A stretch of DNA of 64,000 nucleotides from Microbacterium sp. USTB-Y (GCF_023703415.1 NZ_JAGMTU010000002.1:434001-498000), one strand, 5' to 3'; shown: positions 37,834 through 51,229, numbered from the stretch's first letter. Program-made: numbers and translations. The notes: a model not told the origin generated them from the sequence alone.

Positions 37834-38484
37834 TCAGACGGGAGTCGCGTACAGCGGCGAGATCGCCCGCAGGTAGCGCGCGAACAGCTCACGGCGACGG
37901 CGCTTCACGAGATACGGCACCGTTCGATACAGGAAGCTGTTCGGCCGATCGAAGGCGCGCACGGTGAACCACACCTCGTCGGCGTCGTTCCACTCGATGT
38001 CGAAGGACTCCTCGCCGCTCACGACGGAGCCGTCGACCGTGCCGAGCACGAAGCCGATCCGGTGCGTCTGCTCGGTCACCGAGATCACCCGCAGCTCGGC
38101 GTCGGCGCGCATGCCGCCGACGCGGCCGTGCAGCTTCAGGGTCATGCCGGGACCCGCCCACGGCGTGCCGTCCTCGTCGTAGCGCGGCTCGACCTCGGCG
38201 TGGCTCGGCGCGATCGGGTTGCCCTCCGCGTCGAAGCTGACACCGGCGTACCCGGGGCTGGAGGCGGGGCGCACATCCGTCAGCTGCAGACCCGCCGCGC
38301 GCTGCGCCGTCCACGACAGCAGCGCGTCACCGGCCGTGCGGAACCGCTCCTCGCCGCTTCCGAGCCGCCAGGACTCCTCGGCCGGGATGCTGCGCTCCGG
38401 CGGATACTGCATCAGGTCGGGCGCGTGGGTCGCCCCCACGGCGGCATAGTCCACCGTTCCTTCTCGGAATGTCCCGCGACGCAT
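37834..38484 (-). CDS. DUF1990 family protein
   Basis: A 216-residue DUF1990 protein (family of unknown function, present in many actinobacteria and plants). It has the conserved start TVDYAAVGAT and a C-terminal block SFLYRTVPYLVKRRRRELFARYL. It starts at ATG 38484, 7 nt after a TAGTCT box, and ends 13 nt before hemW; both are likely cotranscribed. Confidence 0.88.
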   Translation of the reverse strand: MRRGTFREGTVDYAAVGATHAPDLMQYPPERSIPAEESWRLGSGEERFRTAGDALLSWTAQRAAGLQLTDVRPASSPGYAGVSFDAEGNPIAPSHAEVEPRYDEDGTPWAGPGMTLKLHGRVGGMRADAELRVISVTEQTHRIGFVLGTVDGSVVSGEESFDIEWNDADEVWFTVRAFDRPNSFLYRTVPYLVKRRRRELFARYLRAISPLYATPV

Positions 38485-38491
38485 GACAACC

Positions 38492-38497
38492 AGACTA
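38492..38497 (-). promoter_or_regulatory. Putative -10 box of DUF1990-hemW
   Basis: TAGTCT on the minus strand with 7 nt to the start codon, leaderless geometry. Confidence 0.45.
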
Positions 38498-38516
38498 CTG
38501 GCCGGGCCCGACGGAC

Positions 38517-39425
38517 TCACCCAGGTTCTCCCAAGGCTGGGATGCTGTTCACACGGGCGCGCGCGTCGTCCCCGTTCCCGGAACGGTCGGATCTCGCCGC
38601 GAGAGGGCGGTCGTCACCGAGTCGCAGCGCAGAGGCGGCCGCCCCGAGGACCAGCCCGGCCACGCCCGCGACGGACAGCGGCTCGCCCAGCACGATCAGG
38701 GCTGCGACGGCGGTGGCTGCCGGGATCACGCTGAACAGGATCGACGCAGCATCCGCGCCGACGCCACGGACGAGCGCCGAGTACAGCACGGTGCCGCCCA
38801 GGCCGATCGCGACGATGCCGCCGAGGAGCGACCAGGACGCGAGGCCGGCGGGTGGACGCGCGGGTTCGGTCACCGCGAGCGCCCCCGCGACAGGGGTGGA
38901 GACGACGACTCCGATCAGTGTGAACATCGCGGGATGGACCCGGCGCAGGGACCGCCCCTGCCAGAGCGCCCCGAGCGCGACCGCGAGCAGCGACCCGCCC
39001 ACGGCGAGGATCGTCGGCCCGATCCGCGGATCCGCGAGCACGGTCGGCAGGCAGGCGACGATCACGGCCGCGGCTCCCAGAACAGTGGACAGCAGCGCCC
39101 GGCGGGAGGCCCGCCGTCGCAGGATCCACCGGGAGAGGAGCGCGGTGACGACGGGATTCATGGCGATCACGAGCGCGGTGAACCCCGCGCCGACGCCGTG
39201 CCCGAGCGCCCAGTAGGTGCCGACGAACTGCCCCGCCTGCGAGAGCAGCCCCGCACCGGCCGCGGCGGCCAGCAGGCGGCCGCGCGGGACGGGTGTGCGC
39301 AGCAGCGCGCAGACCACGAGCAGCACCAGGACGGAGAGGGCGAAGCGCAGCAGGAGCAGCAGGAAAGGACTCGTCGTGCGCAGGGCGAGCGAGGTCAGCG
39401 CGTAGTTCACGGCGTAGAGGGTCAC
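38517..39425 (-). CDS. EamA (DMT superfamily) transporter, 5'-truncated
   Basis: A drug/metabolite-type exporter with two EamA domains. The coding sequence holds about nine clear membrane helices, beginning with YAVNYALTSLALRTTSPFLL, the remnant of the first helix that normally contains WGxN. The start is uncertain: GTG 39425 leaves the first helix about 10 residues short, and the frame upstream is antisense to a LysR fragment, not EamA sequence. No good ribosome-binding site is seen. It is probably a broken gene created by the same deletion as the LysR remnant. Confidence 0.7.
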   Translation of the reverse strand: MTLYAVNYALTSLALRTTSPFLLLLLRFALSVLVLLVVCALLRTPVPRGRLLAAAAGAGLLSQAGQFVGTYWALGHGVGAGFTALVIAMNPVVTALLSRWILRRRASRRALLSTVLGAAAVIVACLPTVLADPRIGPTILAVGGSLLAVALGALWQGRSLRRVHPAMFTLIGVVVSTPVAGALAVTEPARPPAGLASWSLLGGIVAIGLGGTVLYSALVRGVGADAASILFSVIPAATAVAALIVLGEPLSVAGVAGLVLGAAASALRLGDDRPLAARSDRSGNGDDARARVNSIPALGEPG

Positions 39426-39440
39426 CTCGCGACGACGGCG

Positions 39441-39680
39441 GGCGAGTCGCGCACGGTCGTGCGCGAGTGCCTCGACCTCTCGAGCGTCCTCGCGACCGTG
39501 CGCTCCGGGGCGGGCATCACCGCTCTGCCCGCCTTTCACCGGACCGAGTCGCAGCTCCGCGAGCTCGACCTGCCGGCTCCCCCGCCGCTGCCGCTGACGA
39601 TGGTCGCGTCAGACCGCATCCCCGCCGATACCCGGAACGCCCTGATCGAAGCGCTCCGACGCGCGGTCGCGAGTGTCTGA
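39441..39680 (+). pseudogene. C-terminal remnant of a LysR-type regulator
   Basis: About 80 codons, in frame to TGA 39678-39680, resemble the end of a LysR effector domain: TVVRECLDLSSVLATVRSG, then GITALPAF and a C-terminal helix ending RRAVASV. The N-terminal HTH and most of the effector domain are absent. It ends 10 nt before the lepA stop. It faces away from the truncated EamA gene, as a divergent LysR-transporter pair would. A single deletion removing the intergenic region and both 5' ends explains both fragments. Confidence 0.65.
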
Positions 39681-39689
39681 GGCTGCCGC

Positions 39690-41543
<1,854 letters not shown>

Positions 41544-41612
41544 GGGGTCCTGAACGATGCGGGGTCCGGCGGGCGGATCGGGCTTTCCCGGAGCGAACCG
41601 GGTATCCCATCG

Positions 41613-41618
41613 ATTCTA
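41613..41618 (-). promoter_or_regulatory. Putative lepA promoter -10 box
   Basis: TAGAAT on the minus strand, in the 344-nt gap between lepA and the divergent ABC operon. Confidence 0.5.
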
Positions 41619-41713
41619 CGGGAGCGCCGGCACGCCCGCGGTGGCCGTTCCCCTCCGCGGACGGGACACGGCGGGTGGCGCGTCCGATATACGGGCGAGC
41701 GTGCGGCCGGTGA

Positions 41714-41887
41714 TAGTCTCGCGAGGTTGCCGCGATCCGGAACCGGGTCTCAGAGTCGGCAGCACTCCGTCCCGCGAAGCGCGGACGGAGCACCGCGTCA
41801 CCGGTCTCGGGTGGTGTTGAATGACATCGACCCAGCGCTGCGTCGGAGATCCCGTGCGGCGTCTGTGACAAGAGAGAGAACACCGTC
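41714..41887 (+). promoter_or_regulatory. Promoter and leader of the ABC transporter operon
   Basis: The 344-nt gap 41544-41887 contains no gene. TAGTCT (41714-41719), in the context TGATAGTCT, is a -10 candidate for the rightward operon, giving a leader of about 160 nt. The leader holds a hairpin: CTCCGTCC 41765-41772 pairs with GGACGGAG 41783-41790, with an inner GCG/CGC. Whether it is regulatory is not clear. Confidence 0.4.
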
Positions 41888-42871
41888 TTGATCAAGTTCC
41901 TGCTGCGCCGAACCCTCGGCTGGCTTCTCATGATCGTGGTGGCGACCAACGTCACGTACTTCCTCGCATGGGCCTTCCTGGATCCGCGCAGCAACTACAT
42001 CGGACGTCGCCCTCCGCTGAGCGAAGACCAGATCAACCGCCTCCTCGAACCCCGCAACCTCAGCGACACCGTGCCGTTGCTGCAGCGCTGGTGGCACTGG
42101 TTCACGGACATCCTGCTGCACTGGAACTGGGGCGTGAGCCCGGTCGGCCAGTCGGTGAACGCGCAGATCGCGTACCGCATGTGGGTCTCCGGAGAGCTCG
42201 TGCTCGGCGCGACGATCATCGCCGCCGTCCTCGGCATCGGGCTCGGCGTCTACACGGCGTCCCGGCAGTACAAGCTCGCGGACCGCGTGTGGCAGGGCAT
42301 CTCGATCGTCACCATGAACATCCCGATCGTCGTGGCGGCGCTCGTCATCGTGCTCGGCGCGATCGCGATCAACGACGCCCTCGGCTTCCGGCTGTTCTAC
42401 GTCACCGGCGCCAGCAGCGACGGGGTGACCGGGTTCTTCCCCGTGCTGATCGACACGCTGCAGCACCTGGTCCTGCCGACCATCGCCCTCGTGTTCATCG
42501 GCTACTCCAGCTACCACTTCCTGCAGCGCTCCCTGCTGCTGGACAACATCAAGGCCGACTACGTGCGCACGGCGCGCGCGAAGGGCCTCACCAAGCAGCA
42601 GGCCATCCGCAAGCACGCGCTGCGCACCTCGATGATCCCGGTCGCGACCCAGCTCGCGTTCAACATCCCCGCGGTCTTCACGGGCGCCGTGCTGACCGAG
42701 ACGATCTTCGCGTGGAACGGCATGGGCCGGTACTTCGTGCAGACCATCGGAACCAACGACGTGCACGGTGTGGTGGCGATCGCCGCCTTCACCGCTGTGC
42801 TCACGGCGATCGGCGCCATCCTCGCCGACATCGCCGTGGTGATCCTCGACCCACGAGTGAGGGTGAGCTGA
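41888..42871 (+). CDS. ABC transporter permease (OppB/DppB family)
   Basis: A 327-residue inner-membrane permease of the oligopeptide/dipeptide/nickel type, with six predicted helices and the EAA loop (YVRTARAKGLTKQQAIRKHALR, in part) before the last two helices. It starts at TTG 41888; no better start is seen. It is followed after 1 nt by the second permease, forming a four-gene importer: two permeases, a fused ATPase, and the binding protein. Confidence 0.93.
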   Translation: MIKFLLRRTLGWLLMIVVATNVTYFLAWAFLDPRSNYIGRRPPLSEDQINRLLEPRNLSDTVPLLQRWWHWFTDILLHWNWGVSPVGQSVNAQIAYRMWVSGELVLGATIIAAVLGIGLGVYTASRQYKLADRVWQGISIVTMNIPIVVAALVIVLGAIAINDALGFRLFYVTGASSDGVTGFFPVLIDTLQHLVLPTIALVFIGYSSYHFLQRSLLLDNIKADYVRTARAKGLTKQQAIRKHALRTSMIPVATQLAFNIPAVFTGAVLTETIFAWNGMGRYFVQTIGTNDVHGVVAIAAFTAVLTAIGAILADIAVVILDPRVRVS

Positions 42872-42872
42872 C

Positions 42873-43789
42873 ATGACCTCCGCAACCGTCCAGCCCCCCG
42901 TCGGGCCCGACACGACCGCCGCGCGCATCCCGCGCAAGCGCATCGGCACGTTCCGGCTCTACTACCGCCGATTCGTGCGCAACCGCCCCGCCGTCGCCGG
43001 CGTGTTCATCTTCGCGCTCCTCGTGCTGTTCGCGGTCTTCGGCCCGCTCGTCGCGCGCTTCAGCTTCAGCGAGCTCGACTTCCTCTCCCTCGGCACCCCG
43101 CCGGACGGCACGCACTGGTTCGGCACCGCGGCGGACGGCGGCGACCTGTTCGCCCAGACGACCGTCGGCCTGCAGCGCTCGCTGATGATCGCCCTGACGG
43201 TCTCCATCGGCACGACCGTCATCTCCGCCGTCGTCGGCACGGCTGCGGCCTACTTCCGCGGCACGACCGAGCGGATCATCCTGCTGATCATCCACTTCCT
43301 CATGGTGGTGCCGACCTTCCTGATCCTCTCGCTGGTCTCCTCCAGCGCGGGCGGCGACTGGCGCGTGATCTCACTCGCGATGATCTTCATCAGCTGGTTC
43401 GTGCCTGCCCGCGTCATCTGGACGCTGTCGCTGTCGCTGCGCGAGCGCGAGTACGTGCACGCCGCGCGCTACATGGGCGTTCCCGGCATGACGATCGTGC
43501 TGCGCCATCTGCTGCCGAACATCGGCTCGCTGCTCGTGATCAACTTCACCCTCGGCGTCGTCGGCGCGGTCATCACCGAGACTGGACTGTCCTTCATCGG
43601 CTTCGGCGTGAAGATCCCCGACGTCTCGCTCGGATCCCTCATCGGGATCGGCGCGAACTCGCTCGCGAGCGCCCCGTGGACCTTCTACTTCCCCGCCGCC
43701 GCGCTGACGCTGCTCACCGTCTCGATGGCGCTCATCGCCGACGGCCTGCGCGACGCGCTCGATCCCACCTCGGCGGCGGGAGGCCGCGC

Positions 43790-43793
<4 letters not shown>
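42873..43793 (+). CDS. ABC transporter permease (OppC/DppC family)
   Basis: A 306-residue permease partner of the upstream OppB-like protein. It has a cytoplasmic N-terminus with the OppC_N region ([21 protein letters not shown]), six helices and the EAA loop [20 protein letters not shown]. Its stop overlaps the ATPase start as ATGA, indicating coupled translation. Confidence 0.93.
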
Positions 43794-45844
<2,051 letters not shown>

Positions 45845-45966
45845 ATCCGCCCGCGTCCGTTGAACTCGAAACGGTAACGGTTGCCTTGATGTGCCGGGAA
45901 GTTCCGGTTCACGCAGGTTAACTGTCCCCTGTCCCCAAAAAGCCGAAAGGCATTCGAAGGAGAACC

Positions 45967-47676
45967 ATGAAAAGGCAGCACAAGCTGTGGGGCGTCATCG
46001 CCCTCAGCGGGGCGCTGGCAATCGCCATCAGCGGTTGCTCGGCGACCGGAGGATCGACCGGCGGCAGCACCGACAAGCCGGCGGAGACCAAGACCGCGGA
46101 CTACAATCCGCAGCCGCGCGAGAACCTCAAGCAGGGCGGCGAAGCGCACTTCTGGATCAGCGAAGTTCCGGCGCAGATGAACTTCATGAACGGTGACGGC
46201 ACCGCCGACACCTCGCGTCTGGCTGCGTGGTACACCCCCCAGGTGTTCCTCATGGACCCGGACGGCACCGTCAAGGCGAACCCGAACTACCTCGACAAGT
46301 GGGACACCACGGTCAAGGACGGCAAGACGGTCGTCACGATGAAGATCAACGAGAAGGCCGTCTGGAACGACGGCTCGCCGATCGACTGGACCGCCTTCGA
46401 AGCCACGTGGAAGGCCAACAACGGCACTAACGAGGCCTACAAGGCCAGCGCGACCGACGGGTACAAGGACATCGAGTCCGTCACGAAGGGCGACACGGAC
46501 AAGGACGTCATCGTCACGTTCGACCGCGAGTTCGCCTGGCCGTCGATGCCCTTCCTCACCGGCATCCTGAACCCGCACGTCAACACCCCGGAGATCTACA
46601 ACGAGGGGTACAACGGCAACGCGCACCCCGAGTGGGGCGCCGGCCCGTACAAGATCACCAACTTCGACGTGAACGGCCAGAAGGTCACCCTCGAGCCGAA
46701 CGACAAGTGGTGGGGCGACAAGCCGCTGCTCGACAAGGTCACCTTCACGGGCATGGACCGCGCCGCATCGCTGAACGCCTTCAAGAACGGCGAGATCGAC
46801 CAGGTCGAGACCGCCTCGGCCGACGCGATCAAGCAGGTGAAGGACGTCAAGGACGCCGTCATCTACCGCGCTCAGCAGACCGCCAAGACCGTCATCCAGC
46901 TCGACGGCTCCAAGCCGCAGCTGAAGGACCCGAAGGTGCGCCAGGCGTTCTTCATGGCGATCGACATCGACCAGCAGAAGAAGGTCGCCTGGAACGGTCT
47001 CGACTACACCGAGCCGTCCGCCGGCTCGCTGATCCTCTACCCCTTCCAGAAGGGCTACGAGGACTCCTTCAAGGCCGCCGGCCTGAAGTTCGACGCCGCC
47101 GGCGCCAAGAAGCTCCTGGACGACGCCGGCTGGAAGGCCGGCTCGGACGGCGTGCGTGAGAAGGACGGCGTCAAGCTGACCGTCACCTACCCGGTGTTCA
47201 GCGACAGCCCCGTCCAGGCAGCCCTCGCCAAGTCGCTGCAGCAGCAGGAGAAGGCCGTCGGCATCGACCTGAAGATCGACACGCGTGCGCCGTCGAACTT
47301 CTCGAACGACGTCGCCACGAAGAACTGGGACGCCCTCGGCCTCCGGTTCACCGACTCCGACCCGTTCGGCCCGGCCTGGTTCTGCCAGATGTACTGCTCG
47401 GACAGCAGCCTGAACCTGTCCAGCACCGGCACCAGCGCGATCGACGACAAGATCAAGAAGGACGTCGAGTCGCAGACCACCGCCGAGGCGTGGACCGCCG
47501 CGGCGATGAAGCTCGAGCCGGAGATCATCAAGGAGACCTGGGGCGTCATCCCGCTCTACAACGGTCCCTCGATCCAGGTCGCGAAGAAGGGCCTCGCCAA
47601 CCTGACCCCGGAGACCTACGTCGGTCTCGACCTCTACCGGGTCGGCCCGGTGGAGAACGTGGGCTGGGAGAAGTAA
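45967..47676 (+). CDS. ABC transporter substrate-binding lipoprotein (family 5)
   Basis: A 569-residue extracellular solute-binding protein: signal peptide and lipobox ISGC (lipidated Cys24), a Gly/Ser linker, and a family-5 (SBP_bac_5) fold typical of peptide, dipeptide or nickel binding. The stretch GNAHPEWGAGPYKITNFD and the KDPKVRQAFFMAIDI helix are characteristic. It is separated from the ATPase gene by 122 nt, with AAGGAG before the ATG, so it may also be expressed from its own promoter. Substrate is unknown. Confidence 0.94.
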   Translation: MKRQHKLWGVIALSGALAIAISGCSATGGSTGGSTDKPAETKTADYNPQPRENLKQGGEAHFWISEVPAQMNFMNGDGTADTSRLAAWYTPQVFLMDPDGTVKANPNYLDKWDTTVKDGKTVVTMKINEKAVWNDGSPIDWTAFEATWKANNGTNEAYKASATDGYKDIESVTKGDTDKDVIVTFDREFAWPSMPFLTGILNPHVNTPEIYNEGYNGNAHPEWGAGPYKITNFDVNGQKVTLEPNDKWWGDKPLLDKVTFTGMDRAASLNAFKNGEIDQVETASADAIKQVKDVKDAVIYRAQQTAKTVIQLDGSKPQLKDPKVRQAFFMAIDIDQQKKVAWNGLDYTEPSAGSLILYPFQKGYEDSFKAAGLKFDAAGAKKLLDDAGWKAGSDGVREKDGVKLTVTYPVFSDSPVQAALAKSLQQQEKAVGIDLKIDTRAPSNFSNDVATKNWDALGLRFTDSDPFGPAWFCQMYCSDSSLNLSSTGTSAIDDKIKKDVESQTTAEAWTAAAMKLEPEIIKETWGVIPLYNGPSIQVAKKGLANLTPETYVGLDLYRVGPVENVGWEK

Positions 47677-47692
47677 GCACCCGCGGTACCGG

Positions 47693-47724
47693 AGCGGGGT
47701 CGGTGGTTCGCCACCGGCCCCGCT
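47693..47724 (+). terminator. Terminator of the ABC operon
   Basis: Hairpin AGCGGGG-CGGTGG, TTCG tetraloop, CCACCG-CCCCGCT, with single bulges, followed by TCTGCGTG. It lies 17 nt after the binding-protein stop. Confidence 0.65.
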
Positions 47725-47762
47725 TCTGCGTGCACGGGGGCGCCGCTCCCCTCAGCGCCGCC

Positions 47763-47768
47763 TAGACT
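47763..47768 (+). promoter_or_regulatory. Putative -10 box of the 47.8-kb hydrolase
   Basis: TAGACT with 7 nt to the ATG at 47776, leaderless geometry. Confidence 0.45.
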
Positions 47769-47775
47769 GGCGCCC

Positions 47776-48513
47776 ATGTCCCGCCTCGCCGATGCCCCGC
47801 CGGCGTCCGTGGTCTTCGTGCACGGGATCCGCACGTCGGCGACCATGTGGCGCGCACAGGAGCAGTACCTCGCGGAGCGCGGCACCGCGTTCGTCGCCGT
47901 GGATCTGCCCGGGCACGGCACGCGCATGGACGAGCGGTTCACGCTCGCCGAGGCGCTGCGCACCGTCGACGAGGCGGTGCGCGCAGCCGAGGGCCGGGTG
48001 CTCCTGGTGGGCCACTCGATGGGCGGGCTGCTCTGCACCGCGTACGCCGGGGCGGAGGCGACGCCCCCGATCGCCGGTCTCGTCGCCGCGTCGTGCACCG
48101 CGCTGCCCCGCGGCGCCGGACTCGCCGCGTACCGGGTGCTGGCCGGAGCGCTCAACGCGATGCCCGACCGCGGGATGTGGCTGAGCCGCCAGGTGCTGGA
48201 TGCGACCCTCCCCGCCTCGACGCGGGACGACTTCGGCGCCGGCGGTTTCGCGATGGATGCCCAGGACGAGGCGCTGCGCGCGCTGGCGGCGCTGGACCTG
48301 GTCTCCGCTGTGCCCCGGATCCGGGTGCCGACCTGGTTCGTGAACGGTCAGTTCGACCAGCTCCGCACCCACGAGACCCTCTACCGCAGGCTCGCCCCCG
48401 ACGCGGAGTTCATCATCGTGCCGCGGACCACCCATCTCGTCACGGCGATGCGCCCGCGCGTGTTCAACGCGGTGCTGGAACTGGCGCTGACGACGCTGGA
48501 GACGTCGTCCTGA
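47776..48513 (+). CDS. Alpha/beta-fold hydrolase
   Basis: A 245-residue alpha/beta hydrolase with the HG oxyanion segment (FVHGIRTS), DLPGHGTRM, nucleophile elbow GHSMGG, an acid likely in NGQFDQL, and the His in PRTTHLV. It resembles salicylate-esterase/monoacylglycerol-lipase-like proteins; the substrate is unknown. The last 50 nt overlap the 3' end of the MFS gene on the other strand. Confidence 0.88.
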   Translation: MSRLADAPPASVVFVHGIRTSATMWRAQEQYLAERGTAFVAVDLPGHGTRMDERFTLAEALRTVDEAVRAAEGRVLLVGHSMGGLLCTAYAGAEATPPIAGLVAASCTALPRGAGLAAYRVLAGALNAMPDRGMWLSRQVLDATLPASTRDDFGAGGFAMDAQDEALRALAALDLVSAVPRIRVPTWFVNGQFDQLRTHETLYRRLAPDAEFIIVPRTTHLVTAMRPRVFNAVLELALTTLETSS

Positions 48514-49747
48514 CCGCATAGGTCATCACGGCGCCCACGAGCGACAGCACCGCCGCCGCACCGAACAACAGCCAGAATCCGCCGACGAGGGCGACGAGGC
48601 CGGCGCCGAGGAGCGGGCCGAGGAGCTGCCCGAGCTGCGCCGACACGTTGACGAGTCCGAGGTCGCGGGCGTGGTCGTCCGGATCCGTCAGCAGATCGGT
48701 CGCGAAGGCGAGACTCACGGCCATGTAGGCGCCATAGCCGGCGCCCATGATCGCCGCCGCGACGGAGGTCATCACGAGCGACGGGCTGACGAGGATCACG
48801 ACGCCGGAGATCGCCTGCACCACGGCGGACACGGCGGTGAGCGTGCGCCGTCGGCGCAGCGGATTCGCGGCGGCGCGGTCGGACAGCATGCCGGCGACGA
48901 TCGAGGCGATCACCACGAACACCGTGTAGATGACGATGAGCAGCAGCAGGTCGTCCTGCGCCTCCACGGAGGGGACCTGCACGCCGTACAGCAGGAAGAA
49001 CAGCAGCAGCGAGGTGCCGAACGCGTTGCCGATGTTGACGACGAGCCGGCTGACCAGCAGCCAGAGGAAGTCCCGGTCCCTCCAGGAGGCGCGGCGGGAG
49101 GCCGAACGCCGGGCAGGCGCCGCGAACTCGTGCGCGGGGGCGTCCGGCAGCAGCACGGCGGTGCCGACGCCGACCACCGCGATGATCGCCGCCAGCAGCA
49201 GATACGCGGGCCAGATCTCCAGTCCCAGGAGCACCACGGCGCCCACGCCGACGACGATCCCGACGGCCTGCGCCGAGCTCGCGGCGGCCGAGGCCGAGCC
49301 GCGCTGGACCGTCAGCTGATCCGCGATCATCGCCGTGAGCGCCGCCATCGCGACCGAGACGCCCACCGAGACGACGATCCAGGCCCCGCCGACGGCGACC
49401 GGTCCCGTGGCGAGACCGGTGAGCACGAGGCCCACGGCGGCGAGCAGGGATCCGCCGATCGCCCAGGGGCGCCGGCGTCCCCAGCGCGAGCGGGTGCGGT
49501 CGGACCAGCGACCCGACACGGGACCCGCGATGATGCCGACCAGCCCGCCCACCGAGAGCACGATGCCGGCCCAGACGACACCGGCGATCCAGTCGTGCCC
49601 CTGGCTGTTCGTGTCCAGCTGCAACGGCAGCAGCAGCTGGATCGGCGTGAGCTGGACGGTCCAGATCGCCAGCCAGGCGAGGGTGAACAGTGTCATCCAG
49701 AGCGGACCGACCCGCTTCGCCGTCGTGTCCGCGTGCCGTCCGTTCAC
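48464..49747 (-). CDS. MFS transporter, probably for a glucoside or sugar
   Basis: A 427-residue, 12-helix major facilitator protein with the inter-helix-2/3 motif GRWSDRTRSRWGRRRPW (GPH/SUC-like glycoside transporters have RWSDRTRSRWGRRRP). The GTG start (49747) overlaps the beta-glucosidase stop as GTGA, so the two genes are coupled; this suggests import of a beta-glucoside for the enzyme. The C-terminal 14 residues are a Pro/Ser/Ala tail encoded in the overlap with the convergent hydrolase. Confidence 0.9.
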   Translation of the reverse strand: MNGRHADTTAKRVGPLWMTLFTLAWLAIWTVQLTPIQLLLPLQLDTNSQGHDWIAGVVWAGIVLSVGGLVGIIAGPVSGRWSDRTRSRWGRRRPWAIGGSLLAAVGLVLTGLATGPVAVGGAWIVVSVGVSVAMAALTAMIADQLTVQRGSASAAASSAQAVGIVVGVGAVVLLGLEIWPAYLLLAAIIAVVGVGTAVLLPDAPAHEFAAPARRSASRRASWRDRDFLWLLVSRLVVNIGNAFGTSLLLFFLLYGVQVPSVEAQDDLLLLIVIYTVFVVIASIVAGMLSDRAAANPLRRRRTLTAVSAVVQAISGVVILVSPSLVMTSVAAAIMGAGYGAYMAVSLAFATDLLTDPDDHARDLGLVNVSAQLGQLLGPLLGAGLVALVGGFWLLFGAAAVLSLVGAVMTYAVRTTSPASSAPVPAPR

Positions 49748-51099
49748 GATCGTGCCTCCTCGATGAGCGCGCGATACCAGGCGTAGGAGGCCTTCGGGGT
49801 GCGCTGCCCCGTCGCCATGTCGACGTGGACGAGACCGAACCGCTGGGTGTAGCCGTCCGCCCACTCGAAGTTGTCCAGCAGCGACCACACCGTGTACGCG
49901 TCGACCCTCACCCCGGCGCGCACGGCGTCGAGGACGGCCGCCAGGTGCCCGTGCAGGTACGCGATCCGGTCGCCGTCGTGGAGCGGACCGGCGACGTGGT
50001 CGGGCTCGGGGAACGACGCCCCGTTCTCGGCGATGACCACGGGCGGCAGCGCCGCACCGTAGCGCTGCTTCGCGTCGACGAGGAAGGCGGTGAGCGCCTC
50101 CGGAACGATCGGCCACAGCGGACCGAACCCGGTCACCGGTGCTCCGGGCGTCGGGACCACCTCGAAGGGCACGGGACCGTCCGCGGCGGCGACGGTCGTC
50201 GGGTTGTAGTAGTTGACTCCGTAGACGTCGCAGGGAGCGCTGATGAGGGCGAGGTCGCCGTCCTGCACCGGAAGGGCCGGGATGCGCGGATCCAGGTCGG
50301 GGTACCGGCCGAGCAGCACCGGATCCGCGTACATGCGGTTGTGCAGCAGGTCGTAGAGGTACGCCGCCTGCAGATCCGCGTCCGAGCCGGAGGCGGGGAG
50401 CACCTGCGTGTGGTTGTTGACGATGCCGACCGTCGTGGCGCCGCGGCCGCGGAGGATCCGCACGGCGTATCCGTGCGCGAGCAGCTGATGATGCACGGTC
50501 GGGAGGGCGTCGAAGAGCAGGGTCCGTCCTGGCGCGAGCTCGCCGATCGCATAGCCCTGCAGCGTGGTCGAGACGGGTTCGTTGATCGTGTACCAGTGCC
50601 GCACGCGGTCGACGAGGGTGTCGGCCACCACCTCGACGTACTGCGCGAAGCGTTCGGCCGTGCTGCGGTTCAGCCACCCGCCCTGCGCCTCCAGGCGGGA
50701 CGGCAGGTCCCAGTGATAGAGCGTGGGTGTCGGCGTGATCCCGGCGTCGAGGAGGCGGTCGACGAGGCGGTCGTAGTACGCGAGGCCCTGCGGGTCGGGG
50801 CGCCCCTCCGGCAGCACCCGCACCCAGGAGAGGGAGAACCGGTACTGGTCCACGCCGAGGTGCGCGAGCAGGGCCACATCCTCCGCGACCCGGTGGTAGC
50901 TGTCGGGACCGGGATCCGCCGTGCTGCCGTCGCGGATCCGCCCCGGGATGTCGACGAAGTCGTCCCAGATCGATCGCGATCGTCCGTCCTCGGTTCTCGC
51001 CCCTTCGATCTGGAAGGCCGCAGTCGCGGCCGAGAACTCCAGACGGCGCAGCAGCGCACGATCGAGCGGGGGCATGCCGGAGGCAGCGGGTGCGGGCAT
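49744..51099 (-). CDS. Glycoside hydrolase family 1 beta-glucosidase
   Basis: Retaining beta-glycosidase. The 451-residue protein has GH1 signatures: FSAATAAFQIEGA near the N-terminus, general acid/base Glu174 in TINEP, nucleophile Glu358 in IAENG, and SLLDNFEWADGYTQRFG. AAGGAG precedes ATG 51099 at good spacing. No signal peptide, so it acts in the cytoplasm on imported glucosides. It is the first gene of the two-gene operon with the MFS transporter. Confidence 0.95.
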   Translation of the reverse strand: MPAPAASGMPPLDRALLRRLEFSAATAAFQIEGARTEDGRSRSIWDDFVDIPGRIRDGSTADPGPDSYHRVAEDVALLAHLGVDQYRFSLSWVRVLPEGRPDPQGLAYYDRLVDRLLDAGITPTPTLYHWDLPSRLEAQGGWLNRSTAERFAQYVEVVADTLVDRVRHWYTINEPVSTTLQGYAIGELAPGRTLLFDALPTVHHQLLAHGYAVRILRGRGATTVGIVNNHTQVLPASGSDADLQAAYLYDLLHNRMYADPVLLGRYPDLDPRIPALPVQDGDLALISAPCDVYGVNYYNPTTVAAADGPVPFEVVPTPGAPVTGFGPLWPIVPEALTAFLVDAKQRYGAALPPVVIAENGASFPEPDHVAGPLHDGDRIAYLHGHLAAVLDAVRAGVRVDAYTVWSLLDNFEWADGYTQRFGLVHVDMATGQRTPKASYAWYRALIEEARS

Positions 51100-51223
51100 G
51101 GACGACTCCTTCGGGTCCTCCGCCAGCATGCACCATGCCCTCGCCGCCTCACGCGCGCGACGCGCCCCGATCCGCGCGATCCCGCACCCGATGCGTCGGT
51201 TCGGCGCCGGAGCGGATCCCTGA

Positions 51224-51229
51224 TAAGAT
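51224..51229 (+). promoter_or_regulatory. rpsT promoter with extended -10
   Basis: TGATAAGAT (extended -10, TG-n-TAAGAT). It implies a 5' leader of about 100 nt before the rpsT GTG. Confidence 0.55.

Noticed and set aside
38934..39440. Plus-strand frame upstream of the LysR fragment
   Set aside because: It is open by base composition only, antisense to EamA, with no HTH or LysR-like text; the LysR similarity begins near 39441.
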